Shown here: positions 1 through 6,972 of the stretch, one piece after another | How positions within the stretch are numbered: position 1 is the stretch's first letter | Layout of the letters: each line of letters opens with the position of its first letter | Assembly (NCBI GenBank): GCA_964459515.1 | Contig: CAYWML010000053.1 | Location: 1 to 8,937, forward strand | Source of the DNA: Scatosoma sp964459515 | Lineage (GTDB): Bacteria; Bacillota; Clostridia; Christensenellales; Borkfalkiaceae | Direction: 5' to 3' | Length of the DNA: 8,937 nt | Notes under the pieces: model-generated | What the model was told of the DNA's origin: nothing | Database searches by the model: none | The model's input: the letters and a program-made list of their open reading frames with translations, nothing else | Position numbers and translations under genes: made by a program

Positions 1-182
1 TCGGCAGCGAAAAGATCGGTAGCGGTTTGGTAAGCGTTATGGTTCGCGGCGACGTAGGCGCAGTGAAAGCAGCCGTAGAAGCAGGCTGTGCGGCGGCTAC
101 CGCGCTCGGCGAAGTTATCGCTACGCACGTAATCCCTCGTCCCCACGCAGACGTTGAAAAACTTCTTCCCTCCATTAAATAA
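1..182 (+). CDS. pduA: BMC-H hexameric shell protein, PduA/EutM type (C-terminal part only)
   Basis: This is the last 59 codons of a single-BMC-domain (Pfam BMC, PF00936) shell protein; the start lies before the window. The reading frame begins at base 3 and ends at TAA 180-182. The visible protein opens with the pore-loop motif KIGSG, followed by a VRGDVGAVKAAVEAG helix region and the C-terminal signature VIPRPHADVEKLLP, which closely match PduA/PduJ and EutM. In that family six subunits form a hexagonal tile, and the KIGSG loops line a central pore that passes small polar substrates such as 1,2-propanediol. The C-terminus (DVEKLLP then a short tail) is closer to PduA/PduJ than to EutM. Codons here look more selective (many GTT, GAA, CGT, CCC) than in the downstream genes, as expected for an abundant shell protein. 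The gene is followed by a terminator-like hairpin. The family call is sure; PduA versus PduJ versus EutM is not resolvable. Confidence 0.93.
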   Translation, partial: GSEKIGSGLVSVMVRGDVGAVKAAVEAGCAAATALGEVIATHVIPRPHADVEKLLPSIK

Positions 183-198
183 GCTTTTCAGAGGGTGG

Positions 199-245
199 AA
201 AACCGTGCTCTCCGACGGGCATCGTCGGAGAGTGCGGCGGTTTTT
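199..245 (+). terminator. Intrinsic terminator (partial, intra-operon) after the BMC-H gene
   Basis: A perfect 10-bp inverted repeat (CTCTCCGACG at 208-217, CGTCGGAGAG at 223-232) closes a 5-base loop and is followed, after a short spacer, by five T at 241-245. AAAACCG (199-205) and CGGTTTT (238-244) can extend the stem across a small internal loop. This is a convincing rho-independent terminator 17 bases after the shell gene stop. Because the next genes belong to the same BMC system, it may be leaky, giving far more shell-tile mRNA than enzyme mRNA. Confidence 0.85.
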
Positions 246-339
246 CGATCGCGTTATAACGAGATATTCTTGCCGTGCGTTCGAAAAGGAACGCGCTACG
301 GCGAACGCTACGCCGAAAACGGCGTAAAGCATGAATTTT
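246..339 (+). promoter_or_regulatory. Hairpin-rich leader between terminator and pduL
   Basis: This stretch has no convincing gene but holds two perfect small hairpins: GCGTTC 277-282 with GAACGC 289-294, and ACGCCG 310-315 with CGGCGT 320-325 (AAAA loop). CGGCG at 299-303 could instead pair with CGCCG 311-315, making the second hairpin mutually exclusive with an alternative fold. TATAAC (254-259) and TATTCT (265-270) resemble -10 boxes, but neither has a good -35 partner, so a promoter is possible yet unproven. The structures could also protect a processed 5' end of the downstream transcript. Confidence 0.35.
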
Positions 340-345
340 GGAGGG
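340..345 (+). promoter_or_regulatory. Ribosome binding site fixing the pduL start
   Basis: GGAGGG lies 6 bases before the ATG at 352. An in-frame ATG at 331 would place this Shine-Dalgarno sequence inside the coding region, so the start at 352 is preferred. Confidence 0.85.
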
Positions 346-351
346 ATAAAT

Positions 352-1017
352 ATGGAATTTTCAAGCTCGCAAATAGCGGAAATGGTAAAAAAAGTGTTGG
401 CGGATATGCAAGGCGCGCCGCAAAACGCGGAAAGCGCAGGAAACGGGGAAGTGCCCGTCGGCGTCTCCAACCGTCATATTCATTTGACGAAGGCGGATAT
501 GGAAACGCTGTTCGGCGTAGGTTACGAATTGACGCCGATGAAGGATCTGTCGCAATCGGGGCAGTACGCTTGCAAGGAAACTTTGACGCTTATCGGTCCT
601 GCCATGCGTCCTATTGAAAACGTGCGCGTTTTAGGTCCGCTCAGAAGCAAATCGCAAGTGGAGATTTCCGCAACGGATTCCTACGTGTTGAAGGTGAAGC
701 CCCCCGTTCGGGAATCGGGCAACGTTGTCGGCTCGGCAGGGATTACGATTGTCGGACCGAAAGGCGTGGTACAGCTGAAAGAGGGTTGCATTATCGCCAA
801 TCGGCATATTCATATGTCCCCTGCGGACGGCGCGCGCTTCGGCGTGAAAGACGGCGAAACGGTGACGGTGGACGTGCTCGGCAAACGCCGTACGCGTTGG
901 TATGATGTGCAGGTGCGCGTACATCCCGATTTTCGTTTGGAAATGCACGTGGATACGGACGACGCGAACGCGGTGGGCATCGGCAACGGCGCACGGGTAA
1001 AGGTAGTCAAGGAGTAA
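352..1017 (+). CDS. pduL: PduL-type phosphotransacylase (phosphate propanoyltransferase)
   Basis: PduL interconverts propionyl-CoA plus phosphate with propionyl-phosphate plus CoA in the microcompartment lumen, recycling CoA and feeding ATP formation through a kinase. The 221-residue protein has the two PF06130 half-domains. Zinc-binding motifs NRHIH recur at His42/His44 and His152/His154, with QVE (Glu104) and MHV (His199) as the likely remaining ligands. Arg98 in LGPLRSKSQVE corresponds to the catalytic/phosphate-site arginine of the family. Residues 1-20 (beginning MEFSSSQIAEMV) form a predicted amphipathic helix (Ile8, Met11, Val12, Val15, Leu16, Met19 on one face), followed by a Gly/Ala/Asn-rich linker to about residue 34; this is the usual form of a BMC encapsulation peptide. 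The ATG at 352 is chosen over 331 because of the GGAGGG at 340. The stop is 3 bases before the vertex protein gene. It is unrelated to Pta-type enzymes. Confidence 0.95.
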   Translation: MEFSSSQIAEMVKKVLADMQGAPQNAESAGNGEVPVGVSNRHIHLTKADMETLFGVGYELTPMKDLSQSGQYACKETLTLIGPAMRPIENVRVLGPLRSKSQVEISATDSYVLKVKPPVRESGNVVGSAGITIVGPKGVVQLKEGCIIANRHIHMSPADGARFGVKDGETVTVDVLGKRRTRWYDVQVRVHPDFRLEMHVDTDDANAVGIGNGARVKVVKE

Positions 1018-1020
1018 GGC

Positions 1021-1269
1021 ATGTTAAGAGGCATTATCAGAGGAAATATCGTTTCCACGCGGAAACAGGAAACGCTTGTCGGCTCGAAATTCATGGAAGT
1101 GGAAATCATGAAGAACGGGGAATTGACGGGCGAGTACATCATTGCCGTGGACAGCGTCGGCGCGGGTATCGGCGAAACGGTGCTGATAACGACGGGCAGT
1201 TCTGCGCGGCTCGCACTGCATAATACGAACGCGCCTTGCGATGCCGTAATCGTCGGTATCGTAGACTGA
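1021..1269 (+). CDS. eutN: BMC-P pentameric vertex protein, EutN/CcmL/PduN family
   Basis: This 82-residue protein belongs to the EutN/CcmL family (PF03319), whose pentamers cap the twelve vertices of the icosahedral shell. Family features visible are the N-terminal RGIIRGNIVSTRK strand, the central AVDSVGAGIGETVLI segment, the TTGSSAR motif and the C-terminal DAVIVGIVD strand. The length is normal for the family. AAGGAG at 1009-1014 overlaps the end of pduL and lies 6 bases before the ATG, so the two genes are probably translationally linked. By position it is the counterpart of pduN, which also follows pduL in the pdu operon. Only one BMC-P gene is visible; others may lie outside the window. 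Confidence 0.96.
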   Translation: MLRGIIRGNIVSTRKQETLVGSKFMEVEIMKNGELTGEYIIAVDSVGAGIGETVLITTGSSARLALHNTNAPCDAVIVGIVD

Positions 1270-1279
1270 CGGCAAAAAA

Positions 1280-1298
1280 GCGCGGCGTTTTCGCGCGC
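1280..1298 (+). other. Intercistronic hairpin between eutN and pduS genes
   Basis: GCGCGGCG then a TTTT loop then CGCGCGC can form a 7-bp GC-only stem with one bulged G. No T-run follows, so it is not a typical terminator. It sits 10 bases after the eutN stop and may stabilise the upstream mRNA end or tune expression. The rest of this 61-base gap holds only the GGAG (1322-1325) ribosome binding site of the next gene. Confidence 0.4.
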
Positions 1299-1330
1299 GA
1301 TAAAAATTCTCTGTATTCAACGGAGCGATT

Positions 1331-2647
1331 ATGGAATTGAAGGAAATCATGAAAGAAGCAGGGATCGTCGGCGCAGGCGGCGCAGGCTTCCCCTCGTACG
1401 CGAAGCTTGCGGACGGGGCGGATACGCTCGTCGTCAACGGCGCGGAGTGCGAACCTTTGCTGTATACCGATTATATCCTTTTGCAAAAGGAATTGCCGAT
1501 GGTGCTGGCAGGTATTCGAGCCGTAACGGAGTACGCCCGTATTCCGACGGCGTTGCTTTGCGTAAAGGAACATACGGCAAAACGTCTGCATTGGACGGAC
1601 GGAATGCGTTTGGACGATCGGATACTTTTGAAAACGTTGCCCGACGTCTATCCCATGGGCGACGAAATCAGCTTGATTTATCAAGCGATGGGCAGAGTGG
1701 TGAAGCCCGGCAACCTGCCGATTACGGCAGGAGTTATCGTATACAACGTCGAAACGCTTTATAACGTGGCGGCGGCTGTGAAACACGGCAGTCCCGTAAC
1801 GATGAAGTGGTTGACGATAGGCGGCAACGTCGAACGACCGATCGTCGTCCGCGTACCCGTCGGTACGCCCGTAGCGGCGTTGTTTGCGCAAAATTCGATT
1901 GAGATCCCCGAAGGACACACCGTATTGGACGGCGGACCTTCGATGGGGAAAGTTATAGATCCCGAAACGGCGGTGGTGACGAAAACGACAAAGGGCTTTT
2001 TGATCCTGCCCGATAGTACGCCTGCCGTAGAGAGCAAATTTTTGGACGGCGCGAAATCGATCGCGCGCGCGGAAACGGCTTGTTGCCAATGCACGCGTTG
2101 TACGGATATGTGCCCGAGAAATCTTTTGGGCTACCCCTTAGAACCGCATAAAATGGTGCGTACGGCGAAGGGCGCGGCGACGGTTTTGCCGGAAATGGTG
2201 CTTTCCGCAACCCTTTGTTGCGGTTGCGGCATTTGCGAAACGCTGGCTTGTTGCCAAGGCATTTCTCCGAAAGCCGTCATCAACGAGTATAAGGCGTTGC
2301 TTGCCAAAAACAAGTTGCGCTACGTCGGGAAAGAGGAAGTATCGCCGCGTGCAGAACGGGAGTATCGCATGGTGCCTTCCGCGCGGTGGGAAAGCGTTTT
2401 GGGCGTGGCGCGTTTCGACAAGGTAGCGATGTACATCGGGGAGCAAAGCTATCCTCGCGCGGAGATCTTGTTGCGACAGCACATCGGCGCGCCGAGCGTG
2501 CCTATTGTTACGGATGGAGCTTTCGCGAAAAAAGGCGAGAAAATCGCGGACAGCGCGGAGGGGCTTTCCTTGCCGCAATATGCGTCGATAGACGGCAGAG
2601 CGACCGTATACGACGGGAAAATCATCATAGAAAAGGTGTATGAATAA
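1331..2647 (+). CDS. pduS: PduS-type Fe-S flavoprotein (RnfC/NuoF-like electron-transfer protein)
   Basis: PduS proteins are FMN- and Fe-S-containing reductases that oxidise NADH and pass single electrons; in the pdu system the acceptor is cob(II/III)alamin. The 438-residue protein starts with an RnfC/NuoF-like flavin/NADH fold: GIVGAGGAGFPSYAKL (residues 11-26) and NGAECEPLLYTD (36-47). Two [4Fe-4S] sites follow: C251-x2-C254-x2-C257-x3-C261-P, and C296-x2-C299-x2-C302-x4-C307. The C-terminal part (about 350-438), ending in YDGKIIIEKV, is an SLBB/barrel-like domain as in PduS. Length is close to Salmonella PduS. The stop codon overlaps the next start by one base (TAATG), so PduS and PduT are coupled. 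There is no B12 enzyme in the window, so the electron acceptor here is open; the adjacent radical-SAM activase or NAD+ recycling are candidates. Confidence 0.92.
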   Translation: MELKEIMKEAGIVGAGGAGFPSYAKLADGADTLVVNGAECEPLLYTDYILLQKELPMVLAGIRAVTEYARIPTALLCVKEHTAKRLHWTDGMRLDDRILLKTLPDVYPMGDEISLIYQAMGRVVKPGNLPITAGVIVYNVETLYNVAAAVKHGSPVTMKWLTIGGNVERPIVVRVPVGTPVAALFAQNSIEIPEGHTVLDGGPSMGKVIDPETAVVTKTTKGFLILPDSTPAVESKFLDGAKSIARAETACCQCTRCTDMCPRNLLGYPLEPHKMVRTAKGAATVLPEMVLSATLCCGCGICETLACCQGISPKAVINEYKALLAKNKLRYVGKEEVSPRAEREYRMVPSARWESVLGVARFDKVAMYIGEQSYPRAEILLRQHIGAPSVPIVTDGAFAKKGEKIADSAEGLSLPQYASIDGRATVYDGKIIIEKVYE

Positions 2648-3192
2648 TGTTTAGATCGATCGGTGTTATTGAATTGAAAAGCATTCCCAAAGGGGTGGAA
2701 GCGACGGACGCCGCTTTGAAAAGCGCAGGCGTGGACATGGTGTCTGCGCACCCTGCCTGCCCCGGTAAATACGAAATCGTTTTGACGGGTTCTATCTCTA
2801 ACGTGACGGCGGCGGTCAGCCACGTATTGTCGAAATTCGACGGCTACGTTATCGATTCTTCGGTGATGGGGCGCATCGACGAACAAGTCATCAAAGCGTT
2901 GTTCGGCACGCAAACGGGTGAAAAGAAAGGCTCGCTCGGTTTAATAGAAACTTTCTCCGCGGCGACGGCGATTAAGGCGGCGGATATTGCCGTGAAGACG
3001 GCGCGCGTGGAAATTTTCGATTTGCGCGTTTCTCGCGGCATGGGCGGCAAGGGCGTCGTCATGCTGACGGGCGAGGTCGGCGACGTAACGGCGGCGGTAG
3101 AGGCAGGCGCGAACTATGCGGCGCAATCGGGGCAGCTTTCCAGCCAATCCGTGATTGCCGCTCCGCATGAGGGACTTTGGGAACAACTCTGA
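2647..3192 (+). CDS. pduT: BMC-T trimeric shell protein with Fe-S pore cysteine (PduT type)
   Basis: This 181-residue protein has two tandem BMC domains (about 4-85 and 95-178), so a trimer mimics one hexagonal shell tile. Starts of both domains are visible: SIGVIELKSIPKG and SLGLIETFSAATA. The C-terminus VIAAPHEGLW matches the VIPRPHEAMW end of PduT. The single cysteine, Cys38 in ACPGKYEIV, aligns exactly with Cys38 (ICPGKF) of Salmonella/Citrobacter PduT, where three such residues ligate a [4Fe-4S] cluster at the trimer pore. An electron-conducting shell protein is therefore expected. AAGGTG at 2633-2638 inside the end of pduS serves as ribosome binding site, and the start overlaps the pduS stop by one base, consistent with PduS docking on PduT. 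Confidence 0.95.
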   Translation: MFRSIGVIELKSIPKGVEATDAALKSAGVDMVSAHPACPGKYEIVLTGSISNVTAAVSHVLSKFDGYVIDSSVMGRIDEQVIKALFGTQTGEKKGSLGLIETFSAATAIKAADIAVKTARVEIFDLRVSRGMGGKGVVMLTGEVGDVTAAVEAGANYAAQSGQLSSQSVIAAPHEGLWEQL

Positions 3193-3204
3193 TAGGGGTA
3201 AACT

Positions 3205-5739
3205 ATGGACGCGATTAAATTTGTTGTGGAAAAGAGCGCGCGTATCGATAGACTTATCGAAAATCTGTACGCGAAAATGCCCGAAATCGAGGCGGAGCGC
3301 GGCGTGCTCGTCACCGAGAGCTATCAACAGACGGAGGCTTTGCCGATTATCAATCGCCGTAGCGCGGCGTTTGCGCATATTTTGCGGAATATCCCCATCG
3401 TCATTCGCGACGGGGAGTTGATCGTCGGAAGCGCGACGAAAGCGCCGCGCGGTTGTCAGGTATTCCCCGAATATTCCTACGAATGGTTGGAGGCGGAATT
3501 CGATACGGTGGCTACGCGTGCGGCAGATCCTTTCTATATCGCCGAGGAGACGAAAGCCGCTTTACGCAAGGCGTATCCCTATTGGAAGGGCAAAACTTGC
3601 AGCGATTTGGCAAAATCGAATATGTCGCCCGAAGCGTACGAGGCGTTCACCGTGCACGGTATGTATACGCCGGGGAACTATTTTTACAACGGTATCGGGC
3701 ACGTCAACGTCAATTACGAAAAGGTGTTGCAAAAGGGCTACCGCGGTATTATCGCCGAGGCGCAGGCTGCCCTCGATAAATTGGAGGTAAGCGATCCCGA
3801 ATACGTACAGCGGCATGCTTTCCTTTCCGCCGTCATCGAATCGTGCGAGGCGGTCGTCGAATACGCAAGACGGTACGCCGTGTTGGCGCGCGAGCTTGCG
3901 AAAAAAGAAAAGAACGAAACGAGAAAAGCGGAGTTGGAGCGCATTGCGCGCAACTGTATGCACGTGCCCGAATTTCCTGCGGCGGATTTCTACGAAGCTT
4001 GTCAATCTTTTTGGTTCGTACAGCTTTTGTTGCAGGTGGAATCGAGCGGACATTCCATTTCTCCCGGACGGTTCGATCAATACATGTACCCGTATTATAA
4101 AAAAGACGTCGAAGCGGGCAAATTGACGATAGAACAGGCGCAGGAGCTTATCGACTGCATTTGGGTGAAACTGAACGACGTCAACAAGGTACGCGACGCA
4201 GGTTCTGCCGACGGGTTTGCCGGCTACGGTATGTTCCAAAATTTAATCGTCGGCGGACAAAACGTGCATGGCATGGACGCGACGAACGATCTTTCGTATA
4301 TGTGCTTGGAGGCTTCCATGCACGTGCCTCTTCCGCAGCCGTCCATTTCCATTCGCGTATGGAACGGTTCGCCGGAGCCGTTGCTGTTGAAAGCGGCGGC
4401 GTTGACGAGGCTAGGCACGGGCTTGCCTGCGTACTACAACGACGAAGTGATTATTCCTTCGATTATGGCGCGCGGACTCACTTTGGAGGACGCACGGGAT
4501 TATTGCATTATCGGTTGCGTAGAGCCGCAAAAAGGCGCGAAAACGGACGGTTGGCACGACGCCGCGTTCTTCAATATGTGCCGCCCCTTAGAGCTGGTGT
4601 TTTCCAACGGTGTAGACAAGGGCGTGCAGATCGGGCCGGAAACGGGCGACGTTGCCGAAATGACCTCGTTCGAGCAAGTGTTCGAGGCGTATAAAACGCA
4701 ACAGAGCTATTTTATAAAGTTGCTCGTCAACGCCAACAACGCCATCGATAAGGCGCACGCGACGCGTTGTCCGTTGCCTTTCCAATCGTGCATGGTGGAC
4801 GATTGTATCGGCAGAGGCAAGTCTTTGCAAGAGGGCGGCGCGATTTATAATTTCACAGGGCCGCAAGGCTTCGGCATTGCCAACAACACGGACGGACTTT
4901 TGGCGATCAAACAGCTCGTGTTCGAGGAACAGAAAGTAACGTTGGCGGAGCTTCGAGAAGCTATGCAGGCGAACTTCGGCTACGGCATTACGACGGCAGC
5001 GGCGGCAGAGCGCATTACGGGCGAAGTCGCGGCGAGTTTGGCGGAAGAGGGCGTAGAGCCGACCGAACAAGTCATTCGCGCCATTTACGAAGAAGTGACG
5101 ACGGCGAGCGGTATACCTGCGGAGAAGAAAGCGCGGTATAGAGAGATTAAACGCTTGATAGAGGAAACTTGCCCGAAATACGGCAACGATATTTACGAAG
5201 CGGATATGTTCGCGCGCGAAGTGGCGAATACGTACACGCGCGAAGTGGAGAAATACAAGAACCCTCGCGGCGGCGTATTTCAGGCAGGATTATATCCCGT
5301 CTCGGCGAACGTGCCGCTCGGCGGACAAACGGGCGCGACGCCCGACGGCAGGTTGGCGTTCACGCCGATCGCAGACGGCATAGGCCCTGCTTCCGGCAGG
5401 GACGTGAAAGGTCCTACGGCAACGGCAAATTCCGTGGCGAAGTTGGAACAAGGCGTGGCGAGCAACGGCACGTTGCTCAATCAAAAATTCCACCCCTCCG
5501 CACTCAGCGGCACGTCGGGACTTATGAAATTCGTGGCGTTGATTCGTTCTTATTTTGATCAAAAGGGCATGCATATGCAATTCAACGTCGTTACGAGAGA
5601 AACGCTGTTGGACGCGCAGGAACATCCCGAAAAGTATAAAACGCTCGTGGTGCGCGTTGCCGGGTATAGCGCGCTGTTCACCACCTTGTCCCGTTCCTTG
5701 CAGGACGACATCATCAATCGTACGGAACAGGGCTTCTAA
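3205..5739 (+). CDS. Glycyl radical diol dehydratase (B12-independent 1,2-propanediol/glycerol dehydratase)
   Basis: This is a pyruvate-formate-lyase-family glycyl radical enzyme of 844 residues with a full PFL domain and C-terminal Gly-radical domain. The thiyl-radical cysteine and base are Cys438 and Glu440 in IIGCVEPQ; the radical glycine is Gly820 in RVAGYSA. Substrate-site residues match B12-independent glycerol/propanediol dehydratases: His166 (GIGHVNVNYEKVL), His283-Ser284 (SSGHSISPGRFDQ) and Asp452 (GWHDAAFFN, 14 residues after the catalytic Cys). This pattern argues against choline lyase, hydroxyphenylacetate decarboxylase or true formate lyase. It dehydrates 1,2-propanediol to propionaldehyde (possibly glycerol to 3-hydroxypropionaldehyde). 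The N-terminus begins directly in the family fold with no long encapsulation extension, so how it is recruited to the lumen is unclear. AGGGG at 3194-3198 sets the start 12 bases after pduT. Confidence 0.92.
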   Translation: MDAIKFVVEKSARIDRLIENLYAKMPEIEAERGVLVTESYQQTEALPIINRRSAAFAHILRNIPIVIRDGELIVGSATKAPRGCQVFPEYSYEWLEAEFDTVATRAADPFYIAEETKAALRKAYPYWKGKTCSDLAKSNMSPEAYEAFTVHGMYTPGNYFYNGIGHVNVNYEKVLQKGYRGIIAEAQAALDKLEVSDPEYVQRHAFLSAVIESCEAVVEYARRYAVLARELAKKEKNETRKAELERIARNCMHVPEFPAADFYEACQSFWFVQLLLQVESSGHSISPGRFDQYMYPYYKKDVEAGKLTIEQAQELIDCIWVKLNDVNKVRDAGSADGFAGYGMFQNLIVGGQNVHGMDATNDLSYMCLEASMHVPLPQPSISIRVWNGSPEPLLLKAAALTRLGTGLPAYYNDEVIIPSIMARGLTLEDARDYCIIGCVEPQKGAKTDGWHDAAFFNMCRPLELVFSNGVDKGVQIGPETGDVAEMTSFEQVFEAYKTQQSYFIKLLVNANNAIDKAHATRCPLPFQSCMVDDCIGRGKSLQEGGAIYNFTGPQGFGIANNTDGLLAIKQLVFEEQKVTLAELREAMQANFGYGITTAAAAERITGEVAASLAEEGVEPTEQVIRAIYEEVTTASGIPAEKKARYREIKRLIEETCPKYGNDIYEADMFAREVANTYTREVEKYKNPRGGVFQAGLYPVSANVPLGGQTGATPDGRLAFTPIADGIGPASGRDVKGPTATANSVAKLEQGVASNGTLLNQKFHPSALSGTSGLMKFVALIRSYFDQKGMHMQFNVVTRETLLDAQEHPEKYKTLVVRVAGYSALFTTLSRSLQDDIINRTEQGF

Positions 5740-5773
5740 GCCTCGTTCCTACGCGGAAAAGAGAGAAAACGAT

Positions 5774-6559
5774 ATGGATATTTACGGCACAAAAGGCAGA
5801 ATTTTCAATATACAGCGTTTTTCGATACACGACGGGGCGGGTATCCGTACGATCGTGTTCTTTAAGGGCTGTTATATGCGTTGCGCTTGGTGCTGTAATC
5901 CCGAATCGCAGGAGTACGCCGTGCAGACCATGACGGAGAACGGCAAAGAGAAAACCGTGGGACGGGACGTCACCGTGGCGGAAATTTTGCCGGAATTGCT
6001 TGCCGACGTGCCGTACTATCGGCGTAGCGGCGGCGGCATAACGCTGTCCGGCGGAGAGTGCTTCGCGCAGCCGCAATTCGCGGAAGCGTTGTTGCACGTT
6101 TGTAAGGAGCACGGTTTGCATACCGCGGCGGAGTCTACGACGAACGTGCCGTTCGGCGATATTGCCCGTTCGTTGCCCTATTTGGATACGTTGCTTATGG
6201 ATATTAAGCACATGGACGGGGCGAAGCATAAGGAATACACGGGCGCGGACAACGCGCGCATTTTGGAGAATGCGAAGTTGCTTTCCGAAAGCGGCGTAGA
6301 ATTGATTATACGTACCCCCGTCATTCCCGGCTTTAACGATACGGCGGAAGAAATTCGCGCGATTTCGCGGTTCGCGGCGAGCTTGCCTGCCGTCAAACGG
6401 CATCACTTGTTGCCCTATCATCGTTTGGGGCAGGATAAATACGCAGGGCTGGGCAGAAGTTACGCCTTGCAGGGCGTAGAACCGCCTGCGAAAGAGAAAA
6501 TGGAATATTTGCTGTCGGTTGCGGAAGAAAGCGGCTTGCAGTGTCAAATCGGCGGCTAA
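5774..6559 (+). CDS. Glycyl radical enzyme activase (radical SAM), compact form
   Basis: This 261-residue radical SAM protein would install the glycyl radical on the preceding dehydratase by cleaving S-adenosylmethionine. The SAM cluster motif is C33-x3-C37-x2-C40 (KGCYMRCAWC). The SAM-binding LSGGE motif is at 91-95, MDIKHMD at 142-148 and TPVIPGFND at 181-189 as in PFL-activase relatives. Most diol-dehydratase, benzylsuccinate and hydroxyphenylacetate activases carry a ferredoxin-like insert with two extra [4Fe-4S] clusters just after the first motif; here only about 25 residues without a CxxC pair separate Cys41 from DVTVAEIL, so that insert is absent. The ATG at 5774 is chosen because it starts the conserved GRIFNIQRFSIHDGAGIRT region; the frame stays open upstream only inside the dehydratase gene. 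A modest AAGAGAG lies at 5758-5764. Confidence 0.93.
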   Translation: MDIYGTKGRIFNIQRFSIHDGAGIRTIVFFKGCYMRCAWCCNPESQEYAVQTMTENGKEKTVGRDVTVAEILPELLADVPYYRRSGGGITLSGGECFAQPQFAEALLHVCKEHGLHTAAESTTNVPFGDIARSLPYLDTLLMDIKHMDGAKHKEYTGADNARILENAKLLSESGVELIIRTPVIPGFNDTAEEIRAISRFAASLPAVKRHHLLPYHRLGQDKYAGLGRSYALQGVEPPAKEKMEYLLSVAEESGLQCQIGG

Positions 6560-6577
6560 GCCGAAAAAACGAAGTTT

Positions 6578-6582
6578 AGGAG
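6578..6582 (+). promoter_or_regulatory. Ribosome binding site fixing the pduU start
   Basis: AGGAG lies 8 bases before the ATG at 6591. An upstream in-frame ATG at 6519 falls inside the activase gene and has no such signal, so 6591 is the real start. Confidence 0.8.
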
Positions 6583-6590
6583 AAAATCGT

Positions 6591-6956
6591 ATGGATAACT
6601 ATGAAAAAATACCTCCGAGAATTATACAGGAATACGTTCCCGGTAAACAAGTAACGCTTTGCCACATCATCGCCAATCCCGGCGACGTGCTGTATACGAA
6701 GCTCGGATTAGATCCGCAGGCGGATTATACGCGCACCGCGATCGGCGTGCTGACCGTCGTGCCGTACGAAAGCGCGGTAATTGCCGCGGACATCGCGATG
6801 AAGTCTTCGGGCGCGGAAATCGGGTTTGTAGACCGTTTCACGGGCACGTTGATTATTACGGGTTCGGTTTCGTCCGTGGAGGCGGCTTTCACGGCGATTC
6901 GCGACTATTTCGTGCAAAAATTGCAATACATCTGTTGCGACGTGACCAAGACCTGA
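6591..6956 (+). CDS. pduU: Circularly permuted BMC-H shell protein, PduU/EutS type
   Basis: This 121-residue protein carries the hallmark N-terminus RIIQEYVPGKQVTL of PduU/EutS, followed by HIIANPGDVLYTKLGL. The central IGVLTVVPYESAVIAADIAMKSS and EIGFVDRFTGTLIITG segments match, and it ends with the CDVTKT tail. In this subfamily the BMC fold is circularly permuted, and the N-terminal strands of six subunits form a small beta-barrel that plugs one side of the pore; it is a minor shell component. IANPG and the EIGF-DRFTG wording look closer to PduU than to EutS. It precedes the PduV/EutP GTPase, the same pairing as pduU-pduV. The first ten residues (MDNYEKIPPR) are a short polar lead, as in PduU. 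The cavity chemistry and any cargo role are unknown. Confidence 0.95.
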   Translation: MDNYEKIPPRIIQEYVPGKQVTLCHIIANPGDVLYTKLGLDPQADYTRTAIGVLTVVPYESAVIAADIAMKSSGAEIGFVDRFTGTLIITGSVSSVEAAFTAIRDYFVQKLQYICCDVTKT

Positions 6957-6972
6957 TACGAAAGAGTTTATC

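Noticed and set aside
246..275. Possible promoter with TATAAC or TATTCT as -10 box
   Set aside because: No acceptable -35 hexamer at the right distance; kept only as a note in the leader entry, not as a called promoter.
195..617. 140-codon + strand open frame starting at the terminator hairpin
   Set aside because: It overlaps pduL in another frame, is extremely Arg-rich and begins without a ribosome binding site.
1139..2089. Long open frame on the minus strand opposite the PduS gene
   Set aside because: It is antisense to a well-conserved Fe-S protein; the translation is Arg/His/Phe-rich with no recognisable fold and arises from the codon bias of the real gene.
3205..5739. Choline trimethylamine-lyase (CutC) identity for the glycyl radical enzyme
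   Set aside because: The GWHDAAFFN segment after the catalytic Cys-Val-Glu and the GHSIS and GIGH motifs fit diol/glycerol dehydratases; from memory of CutC, its corresponding region differs.
5714..6547. 277-codon minus-strand open frame opposite the activase gene
   Set aside because: It spans the antisense of a radical SAM protein whose motifs are intact; the composition is Arg/Phe/His-rich and no domain is seen.
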